64,000 bases of DNA, taken from Phaeosaccion multiseriatum. Its lineage: Eukaryota; Ochrophyta, other classes. The translations under genes and the position numbers were made by a program. Shown one piece after another: positions 44,436 through 55,651 of this stretch. Position 1 is the stretch's first letter, and every line of letters starts with the position of its first letter. The stretch is from positions 6,696,001-6,760,000 of the forward strand of contig OZ218950.1 of assembly GCA_965112735.1 (NCBI GenBank), written 5' to 3'. The notes below the pieces were generated by a model. It saw only the letters and a list, made by a program, of their open reading frames with translations. It was not told where the DNA came from and did no database searches.

Positions 44436-47400
44436 ATGGAGGACGTAGACGCGCAGCAGCGTGCAGTACTCACAGCCTTTTTCCACGCCACGAGCGGACC
44501 CGGCTGGTCTAACAGGGCAGGATGGAACACCGGAGCACCTTTAGAGAACTGGGTCGGAGTGACAGTACAGAATGGCTATGTGGTGAAGCTCAACCTGCAA
44601 GAGAACCGCCCCAAATGTGAGAGACACGTGATTATGGTTGTTCCGCCTGAGGTCCTGAAGAGTATTCTGAAGTAAAGAAGGCTTGAAGATGTGATGGGTC
44701 TAGAATATTCGGGAAGGACGATGCAAAGCGGGACAAGAGAAGGCATGAGGCGTGGCAAGATGTGAGGCGTGGCAAGATGTGGCAGTCCAGAGACCCGTTC
44801 GTGTCCCTTTCACTTAATGTTAGTGTGACCAAAGAACTTTCCTTCGCTCCGCAGGGAGCATTCCACCCGAGCTTGAGAAATTGAGCCTCTCCGGCAACGC
44901 TCACTGGTAAGTGGTACGCATACCCGTTCGCGTCCCTTTGACTTGATGTAAGTATGGCTGAAGAACTTTCCTCCGCTCCGCAGGGAACATTCCGCCCGAG
45001 CTTGGAAGTCTTGAGAACCTGACGGTGCTCAACCTACAAGGGAACCAGCTCACTGGTAAGTGGTACGCACACCCGTTCGCGTCCCTTTGACTTGATGTTA
45101 GTATGACCAAAGAACTTTCTTCCCTCCACAGGGAGCATTCCGTCGGACTTCGGGAAGCTGGCAGAGCTTCGAGAACTTCACCTGGGTTGGAACCAACTCT
45201 CCGGTAAGTGTTCGCGTACCCGTTCGCGTCCCCTTCGCTTGATAAGTCGTATGATGAAGAACTTCCCTCCGCTCCGCAGGGAGCATTCCACCCGATCTTG
45301 GAAGTCTGAATAACCTTACGCATCTGCACCTCGACAACAACAAGCTCACTGGTAGGTGGTACGCGCACCCGTTCGCGTCCCTCTCACTTGATATGAGTAT
45401 GACCAAAGAACTTTCCTCCCATCCGCAGGGAGCATTCCATCAGAGCTTGGAGGTCTCGTCCAGCTCACCTCTCTGTTCCTCCACAGCAACCAGCTCTCCG
45501 GTGAGTGGTACGCACACCCGTTCGCGTCCCTTTCACTTGATATGAGTATGACCAAAGAACTTTCCTCCCATCCACAGGGAGCATTCCATCAGAGCTTGGA
45601 AGTCTTAAGAACCTTGAGAGACTGGACCTCAAACAAAACAGGCTCACTGGTAAGTGGTACGCACACCCGTTCGCGTCCCTCTCACTTGATATGAGTATGA
45701 CCAAAGAACTTTCCTCCCATCCGCAGGGAGCATTCCATCAGAGCTTGGAGGTCTCGTCCAGCTCACCTCTCTGTTCCTCCACAGCAACCAGCTCTCCGGT
45801 GAGTGGTACGCACACCCGTTCGCGTCCCTTTCACTTGATATGAGTATGACCAAAGAACTTTCCTCCCATCCACAGGGAGCATTCCATCAGAGCTTGGAAG
45901 TCTTAAGAACCTTGAGAGACTGGACCTCAAACAAAACAGGCTCACTGGTAAGTGGTACGCACACCCGTTCGCGTCCCTTTCACTTGATATGAGTATGACC
46001 AAAGAACTTTCCTCCCATCCACAGGGAGCATTCCATCAGAGCTTGGAAGTCTTAAGAACCTTGAGAGACTGGACCTCAAACACAACAGGCTCACTGGTAA
46101 GTGGTGCGCGTACCCGTTCGCGTCCCCTTGACTTGATATGAGTATGACTAAAGGGCTTTTCTCCCATCCCCAGGGAGCATTCCACCCGAGCTTGGAGGGC
46201 TTGAGAACCTTACGGAGCTGTACCTCCTCCACAACAACCTCACTGGTAGGTGTTACGCACACCCGTTCGCGTCCCTTTCACTTGATATGAGTATGACCAA
46301 AGAGCTTTTCTCCCATCCCCAGGGAGTATTCCACCCGAGCTTGGAGGGCTTGAGAACCTTACGGAGCTGTACCTCCACAGCCTCACTGGTAGGTGTTACG
46401 CACACCCGTTCGTGTCACTTTTACTTAATATGAGTATGACCAAAGAGCTTTTCTCCCATCCCCAGGGAGCATTCTACCCGAGCTTGGAGGGCTTGAGAAC
46501 CTTACGCGACTGTACCTCGGCAGCAATAGCCTCACTGGTAGGTGTTAGGCACACCCGTTCGCGTCCCTTTCACTTGATACGAGTATGACCAAAGAGCTTT
46601 TCTCCCATCCCCAGGGAGCATTCCACCCGAGCTTGGAGGGCTTGAGAACCTTACGGAGCTGTACCTCGGCAGCAATAGCCTCACTGGTAGGTGTTACGCA
46701 CACCCGTTCGCGTCCCTTTCACTTGATATGAGTATGACCAAAGAGCTTTTCTCCCATCCCCAGGGAGCATTCCACCCGAGCTTGGAGGGCTTGAGAACCT
46801 TACGAACCTGTACCTCCTCCACAACAACCTCACTGGTAGGTGTTACGCACACCCGTTCGCGTCCCTTTCACTTGATATGAGTATGACAAAAGAACTCCTT
46901 CCTCCCATCCACAGGGAGCATTCCACCCGAGCTTGGAGGGCTTGAGAACCTTACGGAGCTGTACCTCGGCCACAATAGCCTCACTGGTAGGTGTTACGCA
47001 CACCCGTTCGCGTCCCTTTCACTTGATATTTTAGTGTGACCAGCCAAAGAACTTTCCTCCGCTCCACGGGGAGCATTCCCAAGGAGTTTGGAGATCTGAC
47101 CAACTTGCAGTTTCTTCAACTCCACCACAACAAGTGGTACGCACACCCGTTCGCGTCCCTTTCACTTTTCGCGTCACTTTTACTTGATATTAGTATGACC
47201 AAAGGCTTTCCTCGCATCCGCAGGGAGCATTCTTCCACCCGTTCTCGTCCCTCTTGACTTGATATTAGTATGACCAAAGAGCTCTCCTTCCATCCACAGG
47301 GAACCTTCCCAAGGAGTTGGGGGATCTGACCAACTTGACGTGGCTCTTTCTGGGGGACAACAAGCTCACTGGTGAGTGGTGTTACCAACGTGCGACTCCG

Positions 47401-50400
47401 CTGAGCTTGGAAAACTCTTGGAGCTTGCATCTTTTCTATGTGAAAATCGGGTTTGCGTAAGGAAGCTGTCGCAACATGCCGCCCGCCTTTACCTCACATC
47501 ACCGCTCCAAGTGTGCACTGACTTCCTGTGCCGCGCCACCAATGTTTTCCCTCTTCTTATTTTCTGTGCTGTTACGCCTCGCACAGGGCTTTGGGATCCA
47601 AGCTGTGATGATGCCGCTGAACAGGAGCAGGAGGTGGAAGGCCTCATTGCCTTCGCTGCGCGGCACGGCACGAGAGGGGGCTTCGATAGGAACCCGTTCG
47701 ACTTCCCCCCTCTCGGCGTAGCTAAACAAGGCAGCGCCGCCCTCAAAATTTATTATGATTCCGTGTTGGAGGGGCGTGGCGTGTACAACACCATCAAAGT
47801 GGTTCTGCTCGGTGCATCCGGTGCTGGAAAGACGAGGTATGGCTTGTATTCTCGTTGCTCTCTCGGCTGCTTCGGTTGAACTCTTCTGCAGACAAAGACT
47901 CCAAAGGCTTACCCCACGCCCTGCACCCCCGACCCATGCACAGCTTACTTCGCAGCCTACAATGTCGACGGGCTGCCCTCACAACGGGCGCAAACCCCTC
48001 AACTACAGGGGTTGAAATGGTGTCCTGGGAGGCAACGGGACCGAGGGATGAGCCCATCACAATGCGATTCTTTGATTGTGGGGGGCAGATTTTGTACCGC
48101 AGCTTGTACTCCTTCTTTTGTCCGGATGGCGCAACTTACCTGTTGCTGTGGAGGGCACGTGAGTTTTGTGAGAGTGGTGGTGAGGAAGGCTTTGACAACC
48201 GAATGCGGCTCGACGTTGAACCCTTCGTAGAAACACTGCGGTACCAAAGTGTTGCGACAGGACCTTCTCGTTTGGTGCTGGTTGGTTCCAAGTGTGACAA
48301 AGTGCCCGTTTGGGGACGAGTGACACGCGTGTTAGAGCAGGCCGACCGTATCCGAAAGCGCGTGGCTGGCATACTCACGATATCACTGGAGAACGAAGAG
48401 GGGGAAGAGGAAGAAGAAGAAGAAGAAGAAGAAGAAGCACATGGACGTGCTCGTGCTGGACGTGAACGCTTTCTAGATGCCATGCGCTCCCTACCCTCCT
48501 ACCTCGTGAGCTGCGCCCCGTGGTACAAGAGGATTCTTGGAATCCTCAGCGGAGGGTGGAGTAGGTTTGATCCATCGGGTGCCCTCCTTCAGGAACTGTA
48601 CGCGAAGGGCTGTAGGAAGTTTGTGGTTGGTGTGCCTTGGCAGGCTGCCCTCATCATGCTGGAGACTCTCTCTCTAAGAGGTACCACAGACGAAGTCTTG
48701 TGCGACACAGTCATCAAGGCGTTGTCATCTTCATCCACAGCACCGCAAGAGAGCAGGCCCAGTGTTCCCTACATCATGACCATGGGTGAGCTACGAGCCC
48801 GGTGGGACGGTCTATGCGACACGCTGCGTGGGAAGGAGCAAGAGCTGGGGGTGGACAAGGCATCACTTTTTGAGGGTGATTCGGCTACCTTGCAAGGTGT
48901 TTTGCACTGCGTCGTGAGGATGATGTAAGTCGCCGGGAACGCTAGTCTTTCCCTTTGTAACTGCCTACAACTGACCTTGCTTTCGCATATACTCTCTCCT
49001 TTCCAGGGTCCACAATGCTGTGCTCATTGTAGTAGGGGACATTGAACACGATAGGACACTCATTGTTCTCGACTCGGCTTGGTTCGCACGGATCGTTAGC
49101 CCGCTGCTGACTCCATTGGACAAGATGATCAAAAGTGGACGTGGCAATGCCCAGAGGATTGTGGTAGGCGAGGTGCGTGCCTTTTTTTCTCCTGGACAAG
49201 CTGAGTGAGGCACTGTTCCCCCGGTATGGTTCATAACATTATCATGGATGGGATCGCTCCTCGGTTGCCACTCTCGACAGGTGACACCGCAAGAGCAAGT
49301 ACGAGGAGGGGGTCAGGGGCGCTCCGACGACTTCAAGGGAGCGCTTGACTTGCTGAATGGAGACTTGACCGAAAGGTTCGCCAAGTCGTTGTGGGATGGT
49401 GTGCTCGTAAAGTGGGGGCGTGCGGCGGAAGACACGGGGATCCACGTGTTGGAGGAGAGCGATGTTAGAGCTATCCTTGAGAAGCTCGAAGATCTAGGCA
49501 TCCTGTTTCCGGTGGAGAGTTTGGAGGATGGCGGCCGACACTATCAGATCACCCTCAGAATACCAGATGAGAGCATTCCTGACGGAGAGGGCTGCCGTCA
49601 GCGAGAGCAAGCAGTCAAATGGGCAAAAGCATTCGAGAGGTGGGAGCTGGTGGTTACATTGGAGTGGAAACACCATCCTCCCTCTTGGAAGATCGGGTCC
49701 CTTGTGAGCGCGCTGGTGAAGGCTAAGCTTGGTGACACCGTTTTGCGTTGGAAGACTGGGGCTTGGCTGGCACCGGTGCGGGCCTACACTGGCTCTCCCT
49801 TTAGGGCCTACATAAACTACGACGTCGGAGAGAGAAAGCTGACCCTTGCGGCCTTTGGGGATCCGAAGGTAGCCTTGGGCAATGGGAGTGTGGCGGCGAG
49901 CGCCCTTGGCTTCATGTTGGGGACGACGCGTGAAGTCTTGTGGGACGTTGCACAGGAGTGCGGAGGATGTCGTCTCACTTGTCCGTTTTGCTCCTTGGAG
50001 ACAGTTCTTTTGTGGGAGGTAAGAGAAAACACGTGTCAAGCATGTTTTGTTTGTGAAGTGACTGCCTGATAGGTGGCGGGCTTCTGTGCTTCTGACGTTC
50101 AATTTTTTTCTTGTTCCTTTTAGGATTCCTGGCTCGGATTCAGTCGTGACGAGAAGACACTTGGAAGCCTCAACCCGAAAGGATTCAGGTGTACTCATTT
50201 GTGTCTTGACGACAATAAAGACTTGTGGGAAGCACTGGGAAACATTGATATCCAGGTGGGAAGGAGATTTGAAGCGCCGAAGCAGGAAAATGCCCAAAGC
50301 AGCTCGGGGGAGACAGAATTCGAGAAGGCCTGGAAGAATCAGCTTGACGAGGAGAACGAAGAGAAGAAACAGCAGAAGGATCAGAGGAACGATCATTTGG

Positions 50401-50889
50401 AACGTTGCAAAGAGGTATGTTTTTGGCCCCTGCCTGCCCCGTCCTTTCCTCCGATGGTGACGTATGTTCTTGTTACTTGTACGATACCGTGTGCAGTGGG
50501 CGAAACGGGTGAAGACTCACTTCGATGATGCATTCTCCCCCGTCCCGTCCCGCCGCTTGTATCGAATCCAATCCTCTTGACAGGATGTGGACGGCCGAAG
50601 TCAAGCGTCACCGCCAGGGTCTTGGGGTCGCTGGTACGCATGGTACACATCCAAGCCCTGGCAGCGCTGTTACAGCCAAAGGGGAGAAGCGTACAACGCA
50701 GCAAGCTTTGCCGCCATCCTTGGACCGGTGCTTGGGGAAGTTTTGTCTTTTGTTGTCGCGCTGTTTGGGGGTTCTTTCAAGTATACATCGCTGGTTGGCC
50801 TTGTGATTGCCTTGGTTGTGCTTGTTGTGTTGTGGGGTGGTCGTATGCTGTATGAGAAGAGGTGGTCTTCGAAGAGCAAGGAGCAATGA
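44436..50889 (+). CDS. LRR-ROCO GTPase with C-terminal membrane anchor
   Basis: Exon 1 (44436-44616) encodes the LRR cap typical of heterokont proteins (QRAVLTAFFHATSGPGW, then WNTGAPLENWVGV). Fifteen intact phase-1 exons follow, 72 nt each except one of 66, at 44984, 45132, 45280, 45429, 45578, 45727, 45876, 46025, 46174, 46323, 46466, 46615, 46764, 46915 and 47300. Each encodes one 24-residue LRR of type SIPPELGxLxNLxxLxLxxN. Exons 47587-47836, 47944-48924, 49007-49172, 49281-50018, 50124-50414 and 50584-50889 carry the rest, about 1,328 residues in all. The Roc GTPase has a P-loop GASGAGKTS (494-502), Walker B FDCGGQ (545-550) and GSKCDK (616-621). A COR region follows, then a TM helix (LVGLVIALVVLVVLW, about 1297-1311). 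The gene is probably a recognition receptor or signalling GTPase. Ectocarpus LRR-ROCO genes have the same exon architecture. Confidence 0.9.
44855..44906 (+). pseudogene. Truncated LRR exon (52 nt)
   Basis: First repeat of the LRR array. It keeps acceptor and donor but lacks 20 nt internally, so its inclusion would break the frame. Skipping it lets exon 1 join the next LRR exon in phase. Confidence 0.65.
44984..47371 (+). repeat. Tandem LRR exon-intron array
   Basis: Units of about 150 bp: a 72-nt exon (GGAGCATTCC ... CTCACTG) and a 76-80-nt intron with the common core CACCCGTTCGCGTCCCTTTC, ACTTGATATGAGTATGACC and AAAGAACTTTCCTCCCATCC. Introns are as conserved as exons, so whole exon-intron units are duplicated. 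Units at 45429 and 45578 recur at 45727 and 45876. Confidence 0.95.
47070..47232 (+). pseudogene. Two decayed LRR exons
   Basis: At 47070-47134 the acceptor AG has become GG (CCACGG|GGAGC) and the end of the exon plus the start of the donor (CTCACTGGTAAG) is missing. At 47224-47232 only GGAGCATTC remains, fused to intron sequence. Intact array resumes at 47300. Confidence 0.8.
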
Positions 50890-52737
50890 GGAGGGTCCGA
50901 ACCTGCGGAGGAAAGCAATCAATTGTGGACTGCCCCACAAGGTGCTGTTCGTGTTGCTAACTACCGGAGGAAAGGAGCCTCTGGCACGTATCCCTTACTA
51001 CGGCTCGTGTCACGCAGGACTCTACGAACAAAAGGGCACACTTAAAATGCAAGGCGTTGGTGGTCTTGCCGTTGGCCTTCGGGCGGCAGAAGACCAGTTG
51101 TTCTCTTGTCTTGAAGCGCTTTTGACAGTGTCCCCGGGTGCGCCAAGGGCAAGGGCAAGGCGACCGCCTCCATTAGTCTTTCTGAGTAAGAGACTGAGGA
51201 GCGAGAAATCATTTACTTTTAGTCTTCCCCTTCCTAAGCCGCTCGACCGAAAGAAGTCAGCTCTAAAGTACATAGAAAATTGGGTGTGAGAAAAATATTT
51301 GCTAAGGCCTTAAGCTATTTGCGTCCCGGAGGGGGAATGGTCAAGGTTCGGTTCAGCGGTCGGGGAGGGGCTTTATTGACTTAATAGGAATCGGTCGGGG
51401 AGGTGGGGGTGGGTAGGGATTGTGGAGGGTGTGGAGGAGAGGGTGGGGTGTAGGGGGTGTGGTGGCTGGTCCATCAAGTAGTGGGAAAACAGAGCACAGG
51501 GCGAAGTCAGCGCTGTTGTGTCCGCATCCCTCCTTCCCCGAGAGGCCCTTCCTGGAAAGGCTCCCAAGTAGTCAAGCAGTCCCTCAAGCAGTCAAGCACG
51601 CCAGGGACTTCCGGACTGTGGGCCCCGACCGCGCTTCCTTCACTCGCTGCCACCGCCACTGCTGCTGCTGCTGCTGCTGCTGCTAGTGCGACTGCTGCTA
51701 CTGCTGAGCTGCTCCCGGCTGCCACTGTCCCTCTTGTGTGCCTCCCCAACGGGAGGTCATCCATCCCAGTTCCCCAAAGGAGCTGACGACGTCCCTGAGT
51801 TGCAGAGGGGGTTGCTCTCACTCAGGTCAGAGGGTGGTCGCCCGAAAGGAGATGGAGGATGGAGGGTAGCCACAGTGCAGGCACTTGGGTAGTAGTAGGT
51901 ATATCTCCAGCACCGCCAAGGCCCAAGCCCTCGAGAATAGGCAGGTGCACCAGCGTAACGGCTCCTGCTCACAGGGGAGAAGAAGGGGCAAGGGGTGAGG
52001 CGGGGAGAAGACATAAGAGGGAGTATAGGGAAGGAAAAGCGCAGAGAGAGTGAGAGAGAGAAGGGCACGAGCAGAGAGAGAGTGTGTGAGAGAAGGAAAA
52101 GAGCAGAGAGTGTGCGTGTGAGAGAAGGAAAAGAGCAGAGAGAGTGAAAGAGAGAAGAGAAGGAAAAGAGCAGTGTGTGTGAGAGAGAAGAGAGAGTGAG
52201 AGAGAGAAGGAGAAAAACAGAGAGTGAGAGAGGGGGGGAAGGAAAAGAGCAGAGAGAGTGAGAGAGAGAAGGAAAAAAGCAGAGAGTGAGAGAGAGAGAG
52301 CACAAGAGGAGGAAAGGCCAAAGCGCAAGAGAGAAAACGAAGACATCACGAGGGCAGGTAGACGATGGCACCGGACGCACCTCAACAGCTAGCAGGTAGC
52401 GAGGTCACTGATCATCGTCGCTCAGCTTTGGCAGATGGATGATGTATGCACATCATGGACACTCCCTCATACATCATGGACACTCCCTAGCCGAAACCTC
52501 TCCTCGGCCTCCGTCACCGGCCCGCCGCCCGCCAGCGCCAGCAGTACCAGCACTAGCACTAGCACTAGTACTAGCACTGGCAGCAGTACTGGCAGCAGTA
52601 CCAGCATCCAGCACCAGCACCAGCACTAGCAGCAGCAGCGGGGCCGTGTCAGGACCGGCGAGGCGGAGGGGGGGGGCACGCACACATAGCCACATCGCTT
52701 GTACATCGCTTGCCCTTCGTATGGGGAAGTAAACAGC
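50890..52737. other. Convergent intergenic region with repeats
   Basis: Between LRR-ROCO (+) and the esterase (-). It contains the TTATTGACTTAATAGGAATC element (51373-51392), a CTG run (51658-51680), a long GAGAGAAGGAAAAGAGCAGA-type degenerate purine repeat (about 52030-52310) and a CAGCACTAG/CAGTAC repeat (about 52535-52630). No gene recognised. Confidence 0.5.
51371..51393 (+). repeat. Copy of dispersed TTATTGACTTGATAGGAAT-type element
   Basis: TTTATTGACTTAATAGGAAT, 482 bp past the LRR-ROCO stop. Lacks the downstream AAGGATT half. Confidence 0.6.
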
Positions 52738-55490
52738 TCACTTGGCCTTGAGATAGGCAGCCGCATGGTCCATGATGGGCTCCCCTGCCTTCCACATTGC
52801 CTTCGTCAGCGGCGTGCGGCTCAGGGCACAGATCTTGTTGTGGCTGAAAGGGAGGACGCCTGGCGCAAGGGAGGGAAGGGAGGGAGGGAGGGGAGGGAGG
52901 GAGGGAGGGAGGGAGGGAGGGAGGGAGGGGTGGTTACGGATGGGCAGACAGAGAGGTGGGGTACAGAGGGGCGGATGCAAAAGGCAGGGAGGCGGGGAAG
53001 TCAACAGACTTGACAAGAGGCGGGGAAGTCAACAGACTTGAGGCTTGGGCAAGAGAGGAAGCAGAAAATGGTACCAGTAGTGCGAGAGCTGAAGCAGTCT
53101 CATGCCCCCCTCTTCTCTGATTCCCGCCTCATGTCGTTCCACACAACACACCCAACCACGCACGTCCCCACGCTCCCACGCACGCACGCACGCACTCACG
53201 CACACACGCACCCGCAAAGTCCACGGCGACCTTGTCCCATCCGCAGCTGTTGAGCCCCTCCGACATGGTCTGCTCCATCTGGGAGGGGCTCCCGGGGGCG
53301 GGCGGTGAGTACTGAGAGCAAAGGGGGGGGGGGCACGGCACAGCAGCGGAGAGAGGAGATAAGTTGATAGCAAGGCAGGCACCACACCACACCACACACA
53401 CACTGAGGGAAGTACGCACACACACACACAGGCAAGTACAGCAGGAGAGGTAGAGAAAGACGGCCCTGCTCACTCCCTCGCCCCATCTCCCGTCCTCTTC
53501 TTCTCTCCTTCCTTCGCCCCTGTCCCCTCTCCTCTGCCCCCAGCCGAAGTCCGCCATCCTCCTCCTCCGCCCCCCTCCCTGCCCATATACCTGCTCCAGC
53601 GGGTCCACAGTCATTTCCCATGCGATGCGCCCGACTTTGCTTCCCAGGAGCCGCTCCGCCACAGGCAGCTGCGCCACGGCCCCCCTCCCTCCTCCCCCTT
53701 CGCCTCCCCCCGCCGTTCTGGTAACTCTGTGCCTCGCTTTGTGTGCCAGAAAGAGTGCCGTCCCTCTGTGCGGCGGAACAGGGGTAAGAGAGAGGGAGAG
53801 GGAGAGGGAGGGAGGGAAGGGGAGGGAGGGAGAGAGAGAGGGAGGGCGCGGGAGAGAGGGTGGTGAGAGAGGGAGGGGGAAGAGTGGAAGAAAGACACAC
53901 GGTTTGGGCGGATTGTAGCTGCGGTTCGACTCTACTCGAGGAGGCTGGGGCTTGAGGGGGAGCTCGAAGGGAGGGAGGATGTCCACAACACGTCAGCGTA
54001 CAAGGTCAGAGAAGAATGTCACAAGTTAACCTTTTGTCATACCGAAACCTCCAAACCTCTGTAGGGGTGACTTATGAGAAGACGGTCGAGACATCGCGTC
54101 TTCCTTCCTCTCTTCCTTCCTTCCTTCCTCTCCCCGCTCCTTGCAACCTCGCTGCTGCTACCTACTGAAGTACCAACTGCCGCAGCGCTGCGTATGGTTG
54201 CAGTCCTCTCACCTAGGCACCATGAAGTCTCCATAGTCATTGCCATACGCCCTCCTTCGGTCGAACGCCCTCAGAGGCTGCAAAAACTCGTTCGAAGTGG
54301 CCATTGTGTACAGCAGCGGAGCATCTCCAAAGGTCTCCACTCCTTCATCGGCTCCTCCTCCTCCCCCCCTGCTCCATCTTCCCTTCCTTCCTCCCCCCTT
54401 GTCATCCAAGAAGAGGTCCTTGCCGGTCTGGCCCATGACCACACCCGCCAGGGGGTGTAGGGAGGTGGGCAGAGGAACGAAGGTGAACCTTCTTACGCCC
54501 AGCATCGGCGAGGCGATGCTGAGGAAGGTGTGCGGTTTGAGCCCACACATGGAGCCCTCTTGCTCATCGTACAGCAGTCGGATGGCATAGCGGCTGTACA
54601 AACCTCCCAGCGAGTTACCCACGATGCTCAAGTACTGTCACAGCAACAAAAGGGGGGGGGTGCAGAGGGCGGTGCGGATGAAAGGAGGACTAGGTGCGTT
54701 CAGGGCAGAGGAAGCGATGGAGCTGCTAATGCTGGCTTACAAGAGTAGAAGGAGGAGGGCTGGGGGAGTGACGATCTGAGTACTACTGTACTCTTGTATT
54801 AGCAGCACGATCGCTTCCTCTTCCGTCAATACCTCCTTCTACTTCTACTCTCCAGACTCCCTCCCGAGGGCACCGCAACCCAAAAGACCCAACTTATTGC
54901 ACACCTTCAGCGACGGCTTCTTCGCGACAATGGCTCTGATCTCCTCCGCCAGCCGCATCCCTCCTCGCACCACTCCATCCTTCGTGCCGCCTGGTTTGCT
55001 ATTCGCTCGGGCCAGATGGACATGCACCTTTGGGGGGGGGTCGCTGCCGCTGCTGTCTTCACTCTCAATGCTTTCCCGTAGGTAGTTGAGGTCTTCAGGG
55101 CTGCCTACCAGCCCGTGGACTTATAATAGGGGAGACACAGGCGGAGGGCGGAGAGCTGAGTATGGGGTGGTGTCGAGGAAAGGAGGCGAGGAGAGGAAGA
55201 GAGGAGCGATTCGTACCTAAGACCAGCAGATGCGAGGGATCGGCCCCGTTTGTAGAATCACCGGGAGAAGGAGAAGGATCTCTACTACTACTAGTAGTAA
55301 CAGTGGTGGTAGTAGTAGCAGCAGCAACAGCAGTAGCGGCTGTAGAAGCAGAGCGTCCTGCTCCCATTGTGCTGAGACTGCGTGCTGTGTTTAGCATGAG
55401 GAAGGCGGAGGGGAGAAGCGCGGCCTTGCTGAGGAGAAGCAGTAGCAGCGCTCTCGGAAGACTGCAGGCACGTCGGCGACAGCCCTTCAT
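52738..55490 (-). CDS. DUF676-type serine esterase/lipase
   Basis: Six exons, 55490-55217, 55119-54905, 54634-54213, 53765-53591, 53278-53212, 52859-52738, give 424 residues in phase. The N-terminus is basic, then hydrophobic (RALLLLLLSKAALLPSAFL), a signal anchor or presequence whose SAF could be a plastid cleavage motif. The alpha/beta-hydrolase core shows LLVLVHGLVGSPEDL (oxyanion region, 88-102), ARANSKPGGTKDGVVRGG, the nucleophile elbow VGNSLGG with Ser171, then FLSIASPMLGVR and TGKDLFLDD. His416 in MDHAAAYL is the probable catalytic His. This family includes lipid-droplet and membrane lipid hydrolases; the substrate cannot be read from sequence. It is head-to-head with a tail-anchored protein gene (161 bp). 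Confidence 0.88.
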
Positions 55491-55651
55491 ACAAACACCC
55501 AGCAGAGAGAGAAAGGAGTGGGCAGGGCGAGAGGATTCGAGAGGCGTGAGAGACGCCATCCGGTGCCATCTGAACGCCTCTCCTTTTCGATAATCCCCTT
55601 TCCCCTCCCTTCCCTCCTCTTCTCTTCTACAGCACACTCTCTCTTATCAGT
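55491..55651. promoter_or_regulatory. Shared 5' region of the esterase (-) and tail-anchored protein (+)
   Basis: 161 bp between divergent start codons. CT-rich in its middle. Role inferred from position. Confidence 0.4.

Noticed and set aside
44855-47371. Regularly spaced repeat array that superficially resembles a CRISPR
   Set aside because: Repeats are 72-nt coding exons with splice sites encoding LRRs. Spacers are conserved introns, and the genome is eukaryotic.
50942-51289. Plus-strand frame after the ROCO stop
   Set aside because: No ATG of its own, no domain, and it follows an in-frame stop. It is probably 3' UTR or spacer.
54160-54190. GTACCAACTGCCGCAGC in an esterase intron
   Set aside because: Too diverged from the cassette core (lacks ATCACC) to count.
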